A stretch of 52,222 bases of DNA from an uncultured Opitutia bacterium (GTDB taxonomy: Bacteria > Verrucomicrobiota > Verrucomicrobiia > Opitutales > Opitutaceae): NCBI GenBank assembly GCA_903881475.1, contig CAIRTK010000050.1, positions 1 through 52,222 on the forward strand. Direction: 5' to 3'. Shown piece after piece: positions 1 to 8,863 of the stretch; position 1 is the first letter of the stretch; every line of letters starts with the position of its first letter. The notes under the pieces are model-generated. The model was given only the letters and a program-made list of their open reading frames with translations. It ran no database searches and was not told where the DNA came from. A program made the translations under genes and the position numbers.

Positions 1-148
1 CGCGGTGGGCCGCCGCGACCTTCGCCGCGATGCCCACGTCCTCGCGCTGCCGGGTGCTCGGTCGCTGCTGGCGCCAACGGTAATAACCGCTGGCTGACAC
101 GTTGAGCAGTGCGCACAACATGCGGATCACCGCCGAGTTGCCGGACGA
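1..148 (-). mobile_element. IS3-family transposase OrfB, N-terminal fragment running off the left edge
   Basis: Read on the minus strand, this stretch encodes a peptide containing VIRMLCALLNVSASGYYRWR followed by QQRPSTRQRED. That is the typical start of IS3-family OrfB, the helix-turn-helix segment ahead of the rve integrase domain with its GYY-W signature. The frame stays open to base 1, so the DDE catalytic domain would lie outside the window. The orfA part and terminal inverted repeat expected to its right are missing, because a pilN-like gene begins there instead. The element is therefore at least 5'-truncated. The exact junction cannot be fixed and lies between about 130 and 170. It shares its right end with the start of the plus-strand pilN-like frame. 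Confidence 0.75.
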
Positions 149-674
149 TCGCGTGGTCAGCAGCCGGTTTCTCGTCAACCTTCCCTTCGGCCTGGTCACC
201 CTCGGGCTGCTGATGTTCTTCGGCTGGAAGTTTTCCACCTACCTCAGCCTGCGCTCGAACATCGATGACTGGGGCCGGCGGCTGGCCGACTCCCGCATTG
301 AGATCGCCAACATCAAACAGCTTCAGCGGGAATACGCCGGGGCGGCGGCCAAGATCGAACTCGCCCACAACCTGATCAATGCGCCGCTTTTCATCACGCA
401 TTTCACCACCCAGCTCAGCCACACCCGGCCCGAGCAGATGGTGATCGACAGCATCGAATCGGTTGAGGCCAACATCACCGTTCGCGGCCGGCTCGCGGAA
501 ACCCCGGAGCGGGCCACCGTCCTGATCGGCACTTACATGGACCAACTGCGCAAAGATCCCCTGATCGGTCCGCATTTCCGGGATATCTCGCTCACAAATT
601 TCGACCGGGCGGCGAACGGCATCCAGCAGAACTTCGAGCTCACCTTCAAGTCCGCCACGGAGGGCTCGCCATGA
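102..674 (+). CDS. PilN-like type IV pilus assembly (inner-membrane) protein
   Basis: The protein has about 190 residues: a short cytoplasmic start, one membrane segment at roughly residues 27-48 (LVNLPFGLVTLGLLMFFGWK), a coiled-coil stretch and a small alpha/beta C-terminal domain. This is the PilN/GspL-C fold plan. The call rests on this topology and on the following PilO-like and PilP-like genes, not on strong identity. In type IV pilus machines PilN and PilO form the inner-membrane alignment complex. The start is uncertain: TTG at 102 and ATG at 120 are both in frame, and both lie opposite the transposase fragment. The first 15-20 residues may therefore be insertion-derived and the native 5' end lost. 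It overlaps the next gene by 4 bp (ATGA). Confidence 0.6.
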   Translation: MSSAHNMRITAELPDDRVVSSRFLVNLPFGLVTLGLLMFFGWKFSTYLSLRSNIDDWGRRLADSRIEIANIKQLQREYAGAAAKIELAHNLINAPLFITHFTTQLSHTRPEQMVIDSIESVEANITVRGRLAETPERATVLIGTYMDQLRKDPLIGPHFRDISLTNFDRAANGIQQNFELTFKSATEGSP

Positions 675-1228
675 ACCCGTTTGATTCCGCGCAGCTGATC
701 GGCATGATGCGCCGGTATCTGTTCTGCTCCATTTGCACCGGCGTGAGCGTGGTTCTGCTCATTGCGATCTGGATCCTGTGGCAGTTCACCCATTCGCTTG
801 AAACCGTGTATCGCGAGCGCGATCAGGAAGGTCAGGCCATGCTGACTACGCTGGCTTCGGGACCGGTCATCCGGCAGGAACTGGCCCGGGTCAAGGACGT
901 CGTCCAGCAGATCGAGGACAACCTCGTGATCGAGTCAAAGCTCGAGGAAAATTACAGCTATTTCTATAAAATCCAGAATGAGACCAAGGCCGACCTCATC
1001 TATCTGCGCCGGCTGAATTCCGATCCGTCTGGCGACGGCTACGACTACAAGCTCATCCCCTTCTCGCTTCAGCTTAGCGGCACCTACGAACAGCTGGCCG
1101 CCTACCTGCTAGAGATCGAGACCGGCCCAAAGCTGGCGCTCATCAAGTCGTTCAGCTTCCGCCGGCGCGAACTGGGATCGCCTTATCTCACGCTGAACAT
1201 TGAGCTGCGGCTCCTCGGGAAACGATGA
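671..1228 (+). CDS. PilO-like inner-membrane protein
   Basis: The protein has 185 residues with one N-terminal membrane helix (about residues 16-40), a periplasmic coiled coil (about 45-100) and a compact C-terminal domain containing YKLIPFSLQLSGTYEQLAAY. The LSGTYEQLAAYL-like segment is characteristic of the PilO/GspM ferredoxin-like domain, where 'xGxYxxLxxfl' is common. It starts at ATG 671, overlapping the upstream pilN-like stop by 4 bp, and its stop overlaps the next start, so the three genes are translationally coupled. The likely role is partnering PilN in the periplasmic alignment complex of a type IV pilus or related secretion machine. Identity to any named PilO was not tested. Confidence 0.6.
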   Translation: MNPFDSAQLIGMMRRYLFCSICTGVSVVLLIAIWILWQFTHSLETVYRERDQEGQAMLTTLASGPVIRQELARVKDVVQQIEDNLVIESKLEENYSYFYKIQNETKADLIYLRRLNSDPSGDGYDYKLIPFSLQLSGTYEQLAAYLLEIETGPKLALIKSFSFRRRELGSPYLTLNIELRLLGKR

Positions 1229-1722
1229 ACGTCCGCCCGCCGCTCCTCCTCGTCACCTCGCTGCTGGTCCTGGGTGCCGGCACGGCCTCCCTGCGCGCCG
1301 CCACCGCCGTGCTGGGCGAGCAGCTTTTCAAGGACACCAACGCCCGGATCGAGGACCTGTTCCAATACCGCAACAATCCACCCAAGCCGCCCGGGCCAGC
1401 AGACAATCCGTTTCGCATCAACGATGCTCCCATCGCCCGGGCCATGCCGACCGACTCCGCCGGCACCAAGGCGGGAACGGTCGGCAAGCGAGAAACTCCC
1501 GATGAGATCCTGCTCAGCCAGGCCTATGGCAGCCTCAGTTTTGGCGGCCTTCTTCAGGTCGGCGACCGCCTGATGCTCATCATCAACAAGACACCTTACA
1601 AGGAGGGCAGCCTCTTGACCGTGAAGGTCCAGGGTAGCTCGGTCTATCTTCGGGTCATCACCCTCACGAAGGACAGCGTCACGCTCGGCCTCAATCAGGC
1701 GCGGCTCACCTTGTATTTTTGA
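1225..1722 (+). CDS. Exported protein in the PilP position of a pilNO-like operon
   Basis: The protein has 165 residues with a cleavable-looking signal peptide (hydrophobic core around residues 7-25, ending near SLRAA). A Pro-rich linker (YRNNPPKPPGPADNPF) follows, then a C-terminal beta-rich segment from about residue 95 (SYGSLSFGGLLQVGDRLMLI-like). The order pilN-pilO-this gene, the short linker and the small beta domain fit the role of PilP, the periplasmic protein that links PilNO to the PilQ secretin. There is no lipobox Cys near the cleavage site, unlike classical PilP lipoproteins. It begins with ATG 1225, overlapping the upstream stop by 4 bp. The function is inferred mainly from position. 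Confidence 0.45.
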   Translation: MNVRPPLLLVTSLLVLGAGTASLRAATAVLGEQLFKDTNARIEDLFQYRNNPPKPPGPADNPFRINDAPIARAMPTDSAGTKAGTVGKRETPDEILLSQAYGSLSFGGLLQVGDRLMLIINKTPYKEGSLLTVKVQGSSVYLRVITLTKDSVTLGLNQARLTLYF

Positions 1723-1768
1723 TCCGCGGCGACGGCCCGGACCCGCCTTGTCGCAGGTCGCGCGGATC
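1721..1768 (+). other. Inverted repeat at the end of the pil-like operon
   Basis: GATCCGCG at 1721-1728, overlapping the stop codon, is matched by CGCGGATC at 1761-1768 across a 32-base loop. There is no T-run, so it is not a standard intrinsic terminator. It could stabilise the 3' end of the transcript or be chance. Confidence 0.25.
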
Positions 1769-2049
1769 ATGGTGGTCAACGTGTCGCGGAGGTCCTTGAA
1801 CGCAGGCCGGACCCGGCAGTCACACCGGGTTCTTAAATTTCCGTGAAATCGCCGAAGGGCCGCGCAAGATACCTAAGTACGTACCCCGGCGGGTCAGAAT
1901 CATTTGACAGCCACTGGTTAGGCGAGCGTAGTGAGGCCCTATTCGTTGGAATTTTTTGAAGCCGATGGAGATGCCTAATTCACCGCTGTCCCCCGTCAGC
2001 CGGCGCGCGCCCGAAGCCGCTTTTCCTCCGCCAAGCCCATCAGCCGGCA
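1769..2049. other. Intergenic region upstream of the hybrid kinase; weak promoter candidate
   Basis: Together with the preceding inverted repeat this makes about 327 bases without a gene. The middle is more AT-rich than the surrounding genes. A perfect -35 hexamer TTGACA lies at 1904-1909, and 17 bases downstream is CGTAGT at 1927-1932, a poor -10 (3 of 6). The segment AAGTACGTACCC near 1875-1887 contains the palindrome GTACGTAC. I see no RNA gene or repeat here. The promoter call is tentative. Confidence 0.25.
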
Positions 2050-4881
2050 ATGTTTGAACGCATGCCATTACGCTGGCGGCTCACGCTGCTGATCACTTCG
2101 ATTTGTGCGGTAACCCTGCTCACGGCGTTCGGCAGCTATATCGTCGTCGAGTGGTTCAAGATCAAGCAGAGCTTCCAGGACCGGATGGAGACCAACCAGC
2201 GCCTGCTGGTGCAGAACACGATCACCATCCTGTCGCATGACCCGAAGGCCACGGACTTCCCGTTGAGCACCCTCGAGTCGGACCCCACGATTGTCGCGGC
2301 CGCGGTTTACTCCGCTGACAACAAGCTGCTCGCGAAATTTGTGCGCCCCGGAGCCGTGGAATACATCCCCTTCGCCAAGGGAACGCGCCTGAATTTCTCC
2401 GCGGGCAACGTGACCATCTTCCGTCAGCTGAGCTATGAGGGCCAGAAGCTTGGCACGCTGTACCTGAAGGGACAGTTCGGCGGACTCGCCCAGGAACGCC
2501 TCGAGGAGCCGGTCCGGGCCATGGCCATCCTCTTCCTGCTCTCGATGCTATTCGCCCTGCTGGCCTCGCGCTACATGCAGCGCGGCATCTCCGACCCCAT
2601 TACCCGCCTGGCGATCGCCGCGCGCAAGGTGGCGGGCGAAGGCGACTACAACGTCCGCGTGGACAGCAAGGTCGGCGGCGAAACCGGCATGCTGGTGGAT
2701 GCGTTCAACTCGATGCTCGCAGCCATTCAGCAGCGTGACGCCGACCTGCTCGTGGCCCGGGACAACGCCGAGACGGCCCGCCAGCGCCTTGCCGAGATCA
2801 ACAGCGTCCTCGAGGAGGTCAACCGCACCCTCGAGCAGAAGGTGAAGGACCGCACCGTGGAGCTGGAGAAGATGATGCTCACCGTCAAGGAGGCCAACCA
2901 GGCGAAGAGCAGCTTCCTCGCGAAGATGAGCCACGAGCTCCGGACGCCGATGAACGCCATCATCGGCTACTCCGAAATCCTGCTGGAGGACGCGACCGAC
3001 TCCCGGAACAAGAGCGCCATCGACGACCTCGGCAAGATTCTGAGCGCCGCCCGCCATCTCCTCGGTCTCATCAATGACGTCCTCGACCTCTCCAAGATCG
3101 AGGCCGGCAAGATGGATCTTTTCCTGGAGACGTTCGACGTCGGCAACCTGGTCCGGGAAGCCGCCACCACCGTGGCCCCGCTCATCGAGAAGAAAAACAA
3201 CCGGCTCGTCGTCGAGTGTCCCGAGCACATCGGCGTGATGCATGCCGACGCGACCAAGCTGCGCCAAGTGCTGCTCAACCTGCTCAGCAACGCCTCAAAA
3301 TTCACGACGGCCGGCCAGGTCACCTTGCGCGCCCGCCGCGAACTGGGCGCCCGCGGCGACTCCATCGTCATCGAGGTCGTCGACACCGGCATCGGCATGA
3401 CGCCCGAGCAGATGGGCCGCCTTTTCCAGAGTTTTGCCCAGGCCGACTCCTCCACCACCGCCCGGTACGGCGGCACGGGGCTCGGGCTCGCGATCTCCCG
3501 CCAGTTTGCGCGGCTGATGGGCGGCGATGTCACCGTGGAAAGCACGCCTGGCGAAGGCTCCGTCTTCACCGCGCGCATCCCGGCCTTGGTCACGCCTCCG
3601 AAGCCGGTCGCCTCGCTCCTGGATGAACTGCCCGAAGCCAAGCCGGCGGCCGCCCCGGGCGTGGCACCCGTGGTCACCGTACCCGTTCCGGTCGTGGCGT
3701 CCGCCCGCGTGCTGGTGATCGCCGACGACCAGTCGGTGCACGGTGCACTCGCGCCGCTCCTCCCCAAGGAGGGCTACACCATCAAGGGCATCCCGAGCGA
3801 CCGCGAGGCCCTGGCGCGCGCCAAGGACTTCAAGCCGGACGTCATTATCCTCGATACCTTCAAGCCTGAGCTCGATGGCTGGAACCTGCTGGCGCAGTTC
3901 AAGGCGGAGCCCCAGCTCGCCACGACGCCGGTCATCCTCCTGACGATGGTGGACGATGCGAAGACGGCCGGCACCGCGCTGGGTGCCTCGGACTTCCTGA
4001 CCAAGCCGCTCGACGGCACAAAGCTGCTGCCGATCCTGGCGAAGCACAGCGTCCCGCGGCAGGAGACCTCCATTCTCGTGGTCGAGGACGATCCGCCGAC
4101 CCGGGACATGATCGTACGCCTGGTGGAGCGGGAGGGCTGGATGGCCATTCCCGCCGAGAATGGCCGGAAGGCGCTGGACCTGCTGAAAACCTTCACCCCT
4201 TCCCTCGTCCTCCTCGATCTGCTGATGCCGGAGGTGGACGGCTTCGCCGTGCTGCGGGAAATGCGCTCCAGCGCCACCTGGCGGGATATTCCGGTCGTGG
4301 TGGTGACCTCCCTCGATCTGACCGGCGAGGTCCGCCGCCTGCTGCAGCAACAGGCCGAGCGCGTCCTGCAAAAAGGCCGGTACACGACTTCCGAACTCCT
4401 CAATGAGGTTCGCAACTCCGTCAGTGAATTTATCCGCCGCCAGGGCAGCGCCCCGCGGCTCCCGCCTCCCGCTCCGCCGCTTCCTAGCCATTTGCTCCCC
4501 GCCATGAACAAAATACTTCTCGTCGAAGACAATGAAATGAACCGCGACATGCTGGCCCGCCGCCTCCAGAAGCGCGGGTATGAGGTGCTGCTTGCGATCG
4601 ACGGCCTGCTGGCCGTCGAGATGACCCAGAAGGAGAAGCCCGACCTGGTGCTGATGGACATGAGCCTGCCGGGGCTCGACGGCTGGGAGGCCAGCCGCCG
4701 GCTCAAGGCGGACGCCGCCACCGCTGGCATTCCCATCATCGCTCTCACCGCCCACGCCATGGCCGAGGACCGGGAGAAAGCGCTCGCCGCCGGGTGCAAC
4801 GAGTTTGAGACCAAGCCCGTCGACCTCACCAGCCTCCTAGCCAAGATGGAAACCCTGCTGGGCGGCAAACCCACGGCGTGA
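2050..4881 (+). CDS. Membrane-bound hybrid histidine kinase with three receiver domains
   Basis: The protein has 943 residues. Order: membrane helix (about 10-31), an extracytoplasmic sensor resembling CHASE8 (32-153), second helix (154-173), HAMP (174-228), coiled coil (228-285), HisKA with phospho-acceptor His295 in [14 protein letters not shown], HATPase (about 395-510; [15 protein letters not shown]), then three receivers with acceptor Asp602, Asp723 and Asp870. Receiver 2 looks degenerate after its Asp. Receiver 3 follows a Pro-rich linker and ends with a canonical TKPVD lysine. The kinase autophosphorylates and passes phosphate to its own receivers and probably to the product of the next gene, whose GTG overlaps this stop by 4 bp. 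ATG 2050 is chosen because it leaves a short cytoplasmic tail; ATG 2062 is also possible. Confidence 0.92.
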   Translation: MFERMPLRWRLTLLITSICAVTLLTAFGSYIVVEWFKIKQSFQDRMETNQRLLVQNTITILSHDPKATDFPLSTLESDPTIVAAAVYSADNKLLAKFVRPGAVEYIPFAKGTRLNFSAGNVTIFRQLSYEGQKLGTLYLKGQFGGLAQERLEEPVRAMAILFLLSMLFALLASRYMQRGISDPITRLAIAARKVAGEGDYNVRVDSKVGGETGMLVDAFNSMLAAIQQRDADLLVARDNAETARQRLAEINSVLEEVNRTLEQKVKDRTVELEKMMLTVKEANQAKSSFLAKMSHELRTPMNAIIGYSEILLEDATDSRNKSAIDDLGKILSAARHLLGLINDVLDLSKIEAGKMDLFLETFDVGNLVREAATTVAPLIEKKNNRLVVECPEHIGVMHADATKLRQVLLNLLSNASKFTTAGQVTLRARRELGARGDSIVIEVVDTGIGMTPEQMGRLFQSFAQADSSTTARYGGTGLGLAISRQFARLMGGDVTVESTPGEGSVFTARIPALVTPPKPVASLLDELPEAKPAAAPGVAPVVTVPVPVVASARVLVIADDQSVHGALAPLLPKEGYTIKGIPSDREALARAKDFKPDVIILDTFKPELDGWNLLAQFKAEPQLATTPVILLTMVDDAKTAGTALGASDFLTKPLDGTKLLPILAKHSVPRQETSILVVEDDPPTRDMIVRLVEREGWMAIPAENGRKALDLLKTFTPSLVLLDLLMPEVDGFAVLREMRSSATWRDIPVVVVTSLDLTGEVRRLLQQQAERVLQKGRYTTSELLNEVRNSVSEFIRRQGSAPRLPPPAPPLPSHLLPAMNKILLVEDNEMNRDMLARRLQKRGYEVLLAIDGLLAVEMTQKEKPDLVLMDMSLPGLDGWEASRRLKADAATAGIPIIALTAHAMAEDREKALAAGCNEFETKPVDLTSLLAKMETLLGGKPTA

Positions 4882-6485
4882 GCCAGCCCACCCCAGATTC
4901 TCGGCCTCCGTCGGAGCGGGATCAACCGGCCGATCCTGCGGGCATGCCCGGCTCCAGCGAGGCGATCAAGCACCTGCGCCATGACTTGCGCACGCCGCTC
5001 AACCAGATGATCGGCTACAGCGAGATGCTGATCGAGAGCGTCACCGAGAGTGGCCCCGCCGAGCTGCTGGACGACCTCCAGCGGCTGTGCGGCTCGGGCG
5101 GCGAGCTCCTGACCATCCTCAACGAGTCATTGGCCCAGTGGAAGGTCGAGGCGGGCAAGATTGACCTCGTCGGCCTCCGCCGCGCCATGCTCGGGCCCCT
5201 CAATGCGTTCGTCGGCTACCGCGACCTGTGCGAGGAGGCGGCCCGCGTGCTGGGGCGCAATGAGATCATGGCCGACCTGGGGAAAATTGATCAGGCGACC
5301 TCCAACCTCCGCAAGCTGCTCGAGGCGGACGCGTTCGCGACCCGCTACACTTTCGCCCCGCCGCCCTCCGCCTCGACGGTCACCGTCGCGCCGTTCGCCT
5401 CCAGCAACGCGGCCACTCCCCCGGCGCCGATGATCACGGCCTGGGGCCGCATCCTCGTCGTCGATGACGAGCCGCTGAACCGCGAGATGCTGCTGCGCCG
5501 CCTGGCGCGCATGGGCTTCAGCACGGCCGGGGTGGAAAACGGCCAGAAGGCGCTGGAGCTGATGGCGCGCGAGTCCTTCGACCTCGTGCTGCTGGACATC
5601 ATGATGCCCGTGATGGACGGCTTTGAAACCCTCGACCGGCTGAAGGCGGACCGGAAACTGAAGCACATTCCCGTCGTGATGCTCACGGCCTTGGACGAGG
5701 TTGCCAGCACCGTCCGCTGCATCGAGGCCGGCGCCGAGGACTATGTCCCCAAGCCGTTCAACCCGGTCATCCTGCGGGCCCGCATGGGCGCTTCCCTCGA
5801 CAAGAAGCGGCTACGCGACCAGGAGCGGGCCTATCTTGCGGAGATCCAGGCCGAGCGCGCCAAGTCGGAGCGCCTCCTCCTCAACGTGCTGCCCAAGGCC
5901 ATCGGCGAGCGACTGAAGGCCGGCGAGCAGACGATCGTCGACGCCGTGCCCGAGGCCACGGTTATGTTCGCGGATATCGTCGGGTTCACCCGCATCGCGG
6001 CCAGCTTCACGCCGGCGCGCACCGTCAGCCTGCTCAACGAGATCTTTTCCGAATTTGACCAGATGAGCGAGCAGGCCGGGATCGAGAAGATCAAGACCAT
6101 CGGCGACGCCTACATGGTCGTCGGCGGCGTGCCGCTGCCGCTGGCCGACCATGCGCTGCGCTGTGCGAGGATGGCGTTCGAGATGCTGGCCGCCATCCAC
6201 CGGTTCAACCTGCGCCACCAGTTTCAATGGCAGATCCGCATCGGCCTGCACACCGGGCCGGTCGTCGCCGGCATCATCGGGTCCACCAAGTTCGCCTACG
6301 ATCTCTGGGGTGACACGGTCAATATCGCCAGCCGGCTTGAGTCCCATGGCGAGCCAAACGTGCCCCAGGTCTCCGAAATCACCGCCGAGCTGCTCAAGGA
6401 TCATTTCGTGGTGGAGCCGCGCGGCCACATCGACCTCAAGAACCGCGGCAAGATGAAGGTCTTCCGCCTGCTGCGGCCGGTCTGA
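4878..6485 (+). CDS. HisKA (H-box only)-receiver-class III adenylate cyclase
   Basis: The protein has 535 residues. An H-box reading [20 protein letters not shown] (His35) resembles a HisKA dimerisation domain, but no HATPase follows. A complete receiver comes next (ILVVDDE, acceptor Asp240, PKPF lysine), then a short helical linker ([14 protein letters not shown]) and a class III nucleotidyl cyclase. The metal aspartates are Asp366 (FADIVGF) and Asp410 (GDAYM). Lys406 and Asp475, in the purine-selecting positions, indicate ATP as substrate and cAMP as product. The GTG start at 4878 overlaps the upstream kinase stop (GTGA), so co-translation is likely. Phosphorylation of the receiver probably gates the cyclase. 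Soluble; no membrane segments. Confidence 0.88.
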   Translation: MSQPTPDSRPPSERDQPADPAGMPGSSEAIKHLRHDLRTPLNQMIGYSEMLIESVTESGPAELLDDLQRLCGSGGELLTILNESLAQWKVEAGKIDLVGLRRAMLGPLNAFVGYRDLCEEAARVLGRNEIMADLGKIDQATSNLRKLLEADAFATRYTFAPPPSASTVTVAPFASSNAATPPAPMITAWGRILVVDDEPLNREMLLRRLARMGFSTAGVENGQKALELMARESFDLVLLDIMMPVMDGFETLDRLKADRKLKHIPVVMLTALDEVASTVRCIEAGAEDYVPKPFNPVILRARMGASLDKKRLRDQERAYLAEIQAERAKSERLLLNVLPKAIGERLKAGEQTIVDAVPEATVMFADIVGFTRIAASFTPARTVSLLNEIFSEFDQMSEQAGIEKIKTIGDAYMVVGGVPLPLADHALRCARMAFEMLAAIHRFNLRHQFQWQIRIGLHTGPVVAGIIGSTKFAYDLWGDTVNIASRLESHGEPNVPQVSEITAELLKDHFVVEPRGHIDLKNRGKMKVFRLLRPV

Positions 6486-6550
6486 TTTGGACGGTCATTG
6501 TTCCATGCGGGGCGGGTCGCTAACTCCGCGGCTTGAGAAGTAGGGCGAAT

Positions 6551-6577
6551 TATCCGGATGAGCCGTCGCACCGGATA
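6551..6577. other. Hairpin between convergent genes
   Basis: TATCCGG (6551-6557) pairs perfectly with CCGGATA (6571-6577) around a 13-base loop, in the 128-base gap where the cyclase gene and glgB converge. There is no T-run on either side, so it may be a weak or Rho-assisted 3' end for one or both transcripts. Confidence 0.35.
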
Positions 6578-6613
6578 GGCGGGAGGCAGCGATCCCGGCC
6601 TGCCTTGCCCCCG

Positions 6614-8839
6614 TCACGCCGTCCACTTGAACACCACGGTGTTGAACGGCGAGAGCGTGACGTTGATCGACTGGCTGTGGCCGTCGCTCGCAACGTCCTC
6701 TGTCTCCCGCCCACCCTCGTTGCCCAGGCCGCTGCCGGCGTAATACTGGCTGTTGCTGTTGATCACCTCGCTCCACCGCCCGCGGCGGGGCACGCCGATG
6801 CGGCAGGTGCGGGTGGCGCCGGTGAAGTGTCCGACCACGGCAAAAAACACCTGCTCCGCCGCATCGCTGCGGAGGTATGCGATCAGGCCCGCGCCGGCGT
6901 CATGGCACGAGATCCAGCGAAAACCCTGCGGGTTGAAATCCGCCCGGCTCAGCACCGGCTCGGCCACATAGAGGCGGTTGAGGTCGCGCACCAGCAACCG
7001 CACGCCCTCGTGGTCGGGATACTGGCAGAGATGCCAGTCGAGGCTCGCGTCGTGATTCCACTCCCGCGACTGCGCAAACTCGCCGCCCATGAACAGCAGC
7101 TTCTTGCCCGGGTACATCCACATGTGCGCATACAGCGCCCGGAGATTGGCCGCCTTCTCGGCGATGTGCCACACCCCCATCTTGAAGAGCAGCGAGGCTT
7201 TCCCGTGCACCACCTCGTCATGGGAAAACACGCTCACGAAATTCTCCGCGTACTGGTAGAGCATGCCGAAGGTCAGGTCGCTCTGGTGCCATTGCCGGTA
7301 AATCGGCTCCTTGCTGAAATACCGCAGCGTGTCGTGCATCCAGCCCATGTTCCACTTGTAGTCGAAGCCCAGGCCGCCGTCCGCCGCCGGTTTGGTGACG
7401 CCCGGGAAGGAGGTGCTTTCCTCCGCGATCATGAGCGCCCCCGGGTGATAGTGGTGCACCAGCCCGTTCACCTGCTTCAGGAAGTCGATGGCCTCGAGAT
7501 TCTCCCGGCCGCCAAATTTATTTGGGATCCACTGCCCTTCCTTCCGCGAGTAATCGAGGTACAGCATTGAGGCGACGGCGTCCACCCGCAGACCGTCGAT
7601 GTGGTAGCGCTCCAGCCACGCGAGGGCATTCGCGACGAGGAAACACCGCACTTCATTGCGGCCGTAGTTGAAGATCAGGGTGCCCCAGTCCATGTGCGCC
7701 CCCAGGCGAGGGTCGGCATGCTCGTAGAGATGCGTCCCGTCGAACTCCGCCAGCGCGAAGCTGTCGCGGGGGAAATGCGCCGGCACCCAGTCCATGATCA
7801 CCCCGATCCCGCGCTGGTGCAGGTAATCGACCAGCCAAGCGAAATCCTCCGGCCGGCCGAAGCGGTGCGTCGGGGCGAAGAACCCGGTGACCTGGTAACC
7901 CCACGAACCGTCGAAGGGAAACTCGGCCAGCGGCATGAACTCCACGTGGGTGAATCCCATTTCGCCCACATAGTCGGCCAACTGTGGCGCCAGCTCGCGG
8001 TAGCTCAGCGGGCGGTTCGCATCCTCCGGCTTCCGCCGCCATGAACCCAGGTGCACTTCGTAAATCGACACGGGCCGGTCCGTGCTCCCGGCCTCGGCGC
8101 GCCGCCGATCCATCCACGCGCTGTCATTCCAGGCAAACCGGGTCGTGTCGCAGACCACCGAAGCATTGTTCGGCGGCGCCTCGAAATACGTGCCGTACGG
8201 GTCGCTCTTCAGTCGCACCAGGCCCGCCCGGTCGCGCACGGCATATTTGTACACCTCGCCCTCGCCCAGCCCCGGGACAAACAGCTCCCAGACGCCGGAG
8301 GCGCCCAGCGAGCGCATGCTGTGATAGCGGGTGTCCCAGTGGTTGAAATTGCCCGCCACCGAAACCTGGGTGGCGGCCGGCGCCCACACGGCAAAGGACA
8401 CCCCGGGCACGCCGTCGATCGTGCGCAGGTGGGCACCGAGCTTGTCGTAGATCCGGTGCTCATTCCCCTCATTGAAGAGATACAGGTCCTGCTCCCCCAA
8501 GGTCGGCAGAAAGGCATAGGGGTCAAAAAACTGCCGGACCTCGCCGCCCGGGCGCGTGGTCCGCAGCTGGTAGCGAAACACCTTGAGCCGTTTGGGAATG
8601 AACACCTCAAAGAGACCCTCGGGCGCCAGCCGGGTCATCGGCCAAGCGCCCTTGCCCTCCACTTCCACCACGGTGCATTCGTTTGCATCCCGAATCAGGG
8701 CCCGGACCACCACCCCCTTGCCGCGGCCCTGCTTGTGCGGATGCATGCCCAGCAATGAGTGGGGCGACGCATGGCGGGCCTGCAGCAGGGCCTGGAAGTC
8801 AGTCTGAGAAAGAGGCAAGCAATTCGGGGTTGCTCTCAC
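6614..8839 (-). CDS. glgB: 1,4-alpha-glucan branching enzyme (GH13)
   Basis: The 741-residue protein is close to the usual bacterial length (about 730). An N-terminal GlgB domain and CBM48 (VWAPAATQVSVAGNFNHW) precede a GH13 barrel. The nucleophile is Asp420 in DGLRVDAV and the acid/base Glu473 in IAEEST; the 53-residue spacing equals that of E. coli D405/E458. FSHDEVVHGK supplies the third catalytic Asp. A C-terminal all-beta domain ends in NTVVFKW. The enzyme cuts alpha-1,4 chains and rejoins them as alpha-1,6 branches in cytoplasmic glycogen. It starts at GTG 8839, 24 bases after the ppc stop, so the two are probably cotranscribed. No other glg gene is present. Confidence 0.97.
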   Translation of the reverse strand: MRATPNCLPLSQTDFQALLQARHASPHSLLGMHPHKQGRGKGVVVRALIRDANECTVVEVEGKGAWPMTRLAPEGLFEVFIPKRLKVFRYQLRTTRPGGEVRQFFDPYAFLPTLGEQDLYLFNEGNEHRIYDKLGAHLRTIDGVPGVSFAVWAPAATQVSVAGNFNHWDTRYHSMRSLGASGVWELFVPGLGEGEVYKYAVRDRAGLVRLKSDPYGTYFEAPPNNASVVCDTTRFAWNDSAWMDRRRAEAGSTDRPVSIYEVHLGSWRRKPEDANRPLSYRELAPQLADYVGEMGFTHVEFMPLAEFPFDGSWGYQVTGFFAPTHRFGRPEDFAWLVDYLHQRGIGVIMDWVPAHFPRDSFALAEFDGTHLYEHADPRLGAHMDWGTLIFNYGRNEVRCFLVANALAWLERYHIDGLRVDAVASMLYLDYSRKEGQWIPNKFGGRENLEAIDFLKQVNGLVHHYHPGALMIAEESTSFPGVTKPAADGGLGFDYKWNMGWMHDTLRYFSKEPIYRQWHQSDLTFGMLYQYAENFVSVFSHDEVVHGKASLLFKMGVWHIAEKAANLRALYAHMWMYPGKKLLFMGGEFAQSREWNHDASLDWHLCQYPDHEGVRLLVRDLNRLYVAEPVLSRADFNPQGFRWISCHDAGAGLIAYLRSDAAEQVFFAVVGHFTGATRTCRIGVPRRGRWSEVINSNSQYYAGSGLGNEGGRETEDVASDGHSQSINVTLSPFNTVVFKWTA

Positions 8840-8863
8840 CGTGGCCTACGCCCGCACGCCGGT

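Noticed and set aside
4504-4881. Third receiver of the kinase as a separate gene from an internal ATG at 4504
   Set aside because: The frame is continuous with the kinase through a Pro-rich linker and shows no stop or frameshift. A single polypeptide is simpler, though internal initiation cannot be excluded.
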